Positions 62,801-64,000 of a stretch of 64,000 bases of DNA are shown here, piece by piece. Every line of letters starts with the position of its first letter. Position 1 is the stretch's first letter. The stretch covers positions 248,001-312,000 of the forward strand of contig NZ_VSDO01000001.1 of assembly GCF_008084145.1 (NCBI RefSeq), written 5' to 3'. A model generated the notes under the pieces. It had not been told where the DNA came from, did not search any database, and saw only the letters and a list, made by a program, of their open reading frames with translations. The translations under genes and the position numbers were made by a program. Origin of the DNA: Paenibacillus faecis. GTDB lineage: Bacteria > Bacillota > Bacilli > Paenibacillales > Paenibacillaceae.

Positions 62801-64000
62801 ATTCACCTCCGCTTCGACGGTAACCTTCGGTACCGAGAAGACAAGGACGGATTTCCCGTTCACCGTATTTTTCGGATCGGTCAGCTCGCGGGTTACCCCT
62901 TCTCGGGTGACCAAAAACGTATATTCGTACGTTCCCGGGGCCGCCCCCTTCAGGGTGTAGCTGAACCACTCTTTTTCCGGGATATACCTCAGCGTTTCCG
63001 CTTTTCCGTTGATCACGACTTTCACTTCGGATATCGTATCGAGGCGGCCTTCACGAAACAGCTGATCGTCCCGATACAGGAACGTGATGTTGCCGTCCTC
63101 AAGGACAGGTCCCTGAATACTCGGCAAAATATCCAACGCATGCACCATGCTAGTTACATTGACTTTTGTAAAACCTTCCCCCGGGGTAAGCGGGATGATC
63201 CGGTCGTCCGGAATATCCTGCTTGGCCGTGCTCCAATCCGTTCCCTTCCGCAGGACGAATCCTACGTTTGTGGCGTCGGGAGACACCTCGATCAGGGCCG
63301 TCGCGATCCCGTTTTCGATTTTGTCAAAACGGATTTCGTCGTTCTTCACTCCGGTATTCCACACCCACAAGTTCCAATCCGTATAATCGCGATCCGGACG
63401 GATGTAGTTCAGCTGTACGTACCGCTTGGCGTCTACGGCATCGGCGGTCACTGTAACGGTGATCTCTTTTTGGAAGCCGCCGTACGTTACGGAAATGACC
63501 GCAACCCCCTCCGCGTTCCCTCGGACCAGACCGGTACTAGTCACCGAGGCGACCTGCGGACGGCTGGAGGCGTATACCGCCTGCTTGGTTACCGTTCGTT
63601 TGCCGCCGTCCTCATAATTGGCATAAACCGCCGTTTGGTGCGTCTTTCCGATGGGCAAGGAATAGCTGTCCTTGTCGACCGACAAGCCTTGAATTACGGC
63701 TGCGGCCGCATCGGTCCGGATGACCACGGCCGTTAGAGGTTCCAGTGTGATCGAGCCCGCGGTTAGCGTAAATCCGGACTTTACCGTAACGGGATCTTTG
63801 CCGGCCTCATCGTCGTCGACAAGTACGGCGCCCGAGGTCAGATCTTCGGAAAGCGTTAGCGTCCTGGCTTTATTGTCGGCATTGACAAAGACATAATAGT
63901 TGCCGGTGCCGTCCGTCGCTTTATTTTTGAACGCGATAACGAGATCCTGCGCATTTATTTCAGGAATCTGCAGCGATGTCACATTCGTATTGACCAACGC
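59852..64000 (-). CDS. SLH-anchored amylopullulanase-like GH13 enzyme (5' part outside window)
   Basis: The frame runs off the right edge without a supported start, so the N-terminus is missing; 1382 codons plus an edge codon are visible. Fragment domains: beta-domain (1-95) like a type I pullulanase C-terminus; Ig-like BIG2 (about 105-185); CBM41-like (about 190-290); X25-like starch-binding (about 293-390); GH13 catalytic domain (about 500-900) with DVVLNHTG (about 616), RVD (about 702), LLGEYYG (about 732) and SSHDEDGF (about 797); Gly/Ser linker (about 975-1000); a ZU5-like domain; three SLH repeats (about 1200-1381). Cell-surface starch/pullulan degradation is likely; a second catalytic domain upstream is inferred. 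Confidence 0.85.
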   Translation of the reverse strand, partial: ALVNTNVTSLQIPEINAQDLVIAFKNKATDGTGNYYVFVNADNKARTLTLSEDLTSGAVLVDDDEAGKDPVTVKSGFTLTAGSITLEPLTAVVIRTDAAAAVIQGLSVDKDSYSLPIGKTHQTAVYANYEDGGKRTVTKQAVYASSRPQVASVTSTGLVRGNAEGVAVISVTYGGFQKEITVTVTADAVDAKRYVQLNYIRPDRDYTDWNLWVWNTGVKNDEIRFDKIENGIATALIEVSPDATNVGFVLRKGTDWSTAKQDIPDDRIIPLTPGEGFTKVNVTSMVHALDILPSIQGPVLEDGNITFLYRDDQLFREGRLDTISEVKVVINGKAETLRYIPEKEWFSYTLKGAAPGTYEYTFLVTREGVTRELTDPKNTVNGKSVLVFSVPKVTVEAEVNPGTIAADENAVLSIKAMTSESESVTFKEAHIDLSELGGPAKVKLDPQLLEQSIAVKDTVTPGNKSIPVTLVDQYGNRHSGTAKVTVSTRAQAGKADFDWDEARIYFILTDRFMDGDPANNAEVDKNHLEAYHGGDFRGLIDKLDYLETLGVNTLWITPIVDNIDYNVGAGFNGKQYGYHGYWAKDFTRIDEHLGDLETLKELIDKAHDRGIKIMVDVVLNHTGYGLKPGDDAPGVTQQDKERFAGMLRTDGVSADTDPVKGELAGLPDLLTEDPEVRQQVIEWQAGWLERARTDRGDTFDYFRVDTVKHVDDTTWKAFKNALTAIDPDFKLLGEYYGATVQSDGGQLQSGQMDSLLDFGFKHEARKLANGDVESVEAYLAEREARLDNTRMMGQFLSSHDEDGFLTHYVNGDKGKLMAAAAMQITAKGQPVIYYGEELGRSGKNAGDISKGELGENRSDMPWERLEAENKLLTHYQKLLNIRGEHSKVFSKGARTPIAASNEEGYLAFAKQYGGEQLVTAIHVKEEAKQVTLPVPFMAGGKVKDLYGGSEYRVSAEQKVTVTLPAMADGGTVILAPVPAGGGNSGSGGNSSSGTGGTGSDAASGSTADHWPAAPGRKVVDGQTLQGGDAKVTILLEAGDQEAILPRNAGELLGSKSLELRRAGVALTIPSKLLQAVGKQTLEGPSREAFISIKLRELAASELDPLWAKVADTGTVRRGGAIIDLGIAVITKDGTTSGPEPFPAPVTISISLDPDSHIDGNLAGIYRLTDGGSLIYIPGQRTGGKLVADITHAGHYAVLEFDKTFTDLVGHWAEPALKQLAARHIVNGTGAAEFHPGRQLTRAEFAAMLVRGLNLDVRDERAASDRERAAWYESAVTTAHHYGLMNGKATGGFAPNDPMTREEMAVMLMRAYRMTEEAITASPSMTYKDRGQISAWAVKAVDEAAVLELMKGQGGGKFSPKAYATRAEGAQAVLNLLTKLEMK

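Noticed and set aside
62405..63736. 443-residue plus-strand frame within the SLH enzyme gene
   Set aside because: Antisense shadow of the well-defined GH13/CBM protein with no recognisable domain.

Overview
The window is a stretch of a Firmicutes chromosome that most resembles Paenibacillus or a close relative (Paenibacillaceae). The evidence is the Bacillus-type order of housekeeping genes around a single large fla/che operon, GC-rich but not extreme composition, frequent TTG/GTG starts behind strong AGGAGG-type ribosome sites, an FliY-type (CheC-FliN) flagellar switch, and an S-layer-homology (SLH) anchored starch enzyme. Almost everything is on the minus strand, so transcription runs from high to low coordinates; only three genes (50537-53822) are on the plus strand.

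Right end (64000 to about 53900): the 3' part of a very large SLH-anchored amylopullulanase-like enzyme, then rplS with its own promoter and an L19-type leader, lepB, rbgA, rnhB, a FliK-like protein (ylqG type), a stand-alone FlhB C-terminal domain (ylqH type) and a YraN endonuclease-like protein. A plus-strand island follows: a GT8 glycosyltransferase with an extraordinarily basic tail, the ComM-type AAA protein, and a small two-helix membrane protein. Then sucCD (catabolite-type promoter), dprA, topA, trmFO, hslVU and a strong terminator. The xerC and codY genes that flank hslVU in Bacillus subtilis are not here.

Centre (40805 to 9172): one flagellar/chemotaxis operon of about 31.6 kb, flgB-flgC-fliE-fliF-fliG-fliH-fliI-fliJ-motE-fliK-flgD-TIGR02530-flgE-flbD-fliL-fliM-fliY-cheY-fliO-fliP-fliQ-fliR-flhB-flhA-flhF-flhG-cheB-cheA-cheW-cheC-cheD-hypothetical-sigD-fapA-small hypothetical-swrB-like-MltG-like, closed by a clear terminator. 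It encodes rod, MS ring, switch, export apparatus, hook assembly, chemotaxis core and the flagellar sigma factor, with many 4-base overlaps that suggest translational coupling. Motor stators (motAB), flagellin and most chemoreceptors are elsewhere.

Left end (9087 to 1): rpsB with its own promoter and leader, tsf, pyrH, frr, uppS, cdsA, dxr, rseP, proS (of the short archaeal/eukaryotic-like type) and the first 57 codons of polC. This is the classic translation / isoprenoid / envelope block that follows the fla/che operon in Bacilli.

The genes are largely conserved core functions. The parts that deserve a second look are the separately encoded FliK-like/FlhB-C-terminal pair outside the flagellar operon, the GT8 enzyme with a basic tail, tandem hairpins with an alternative pairing upstream of comM, palindromes at the flgB and comM promoters, and several small conserved proteins of unknown role inside the fla/che operon.
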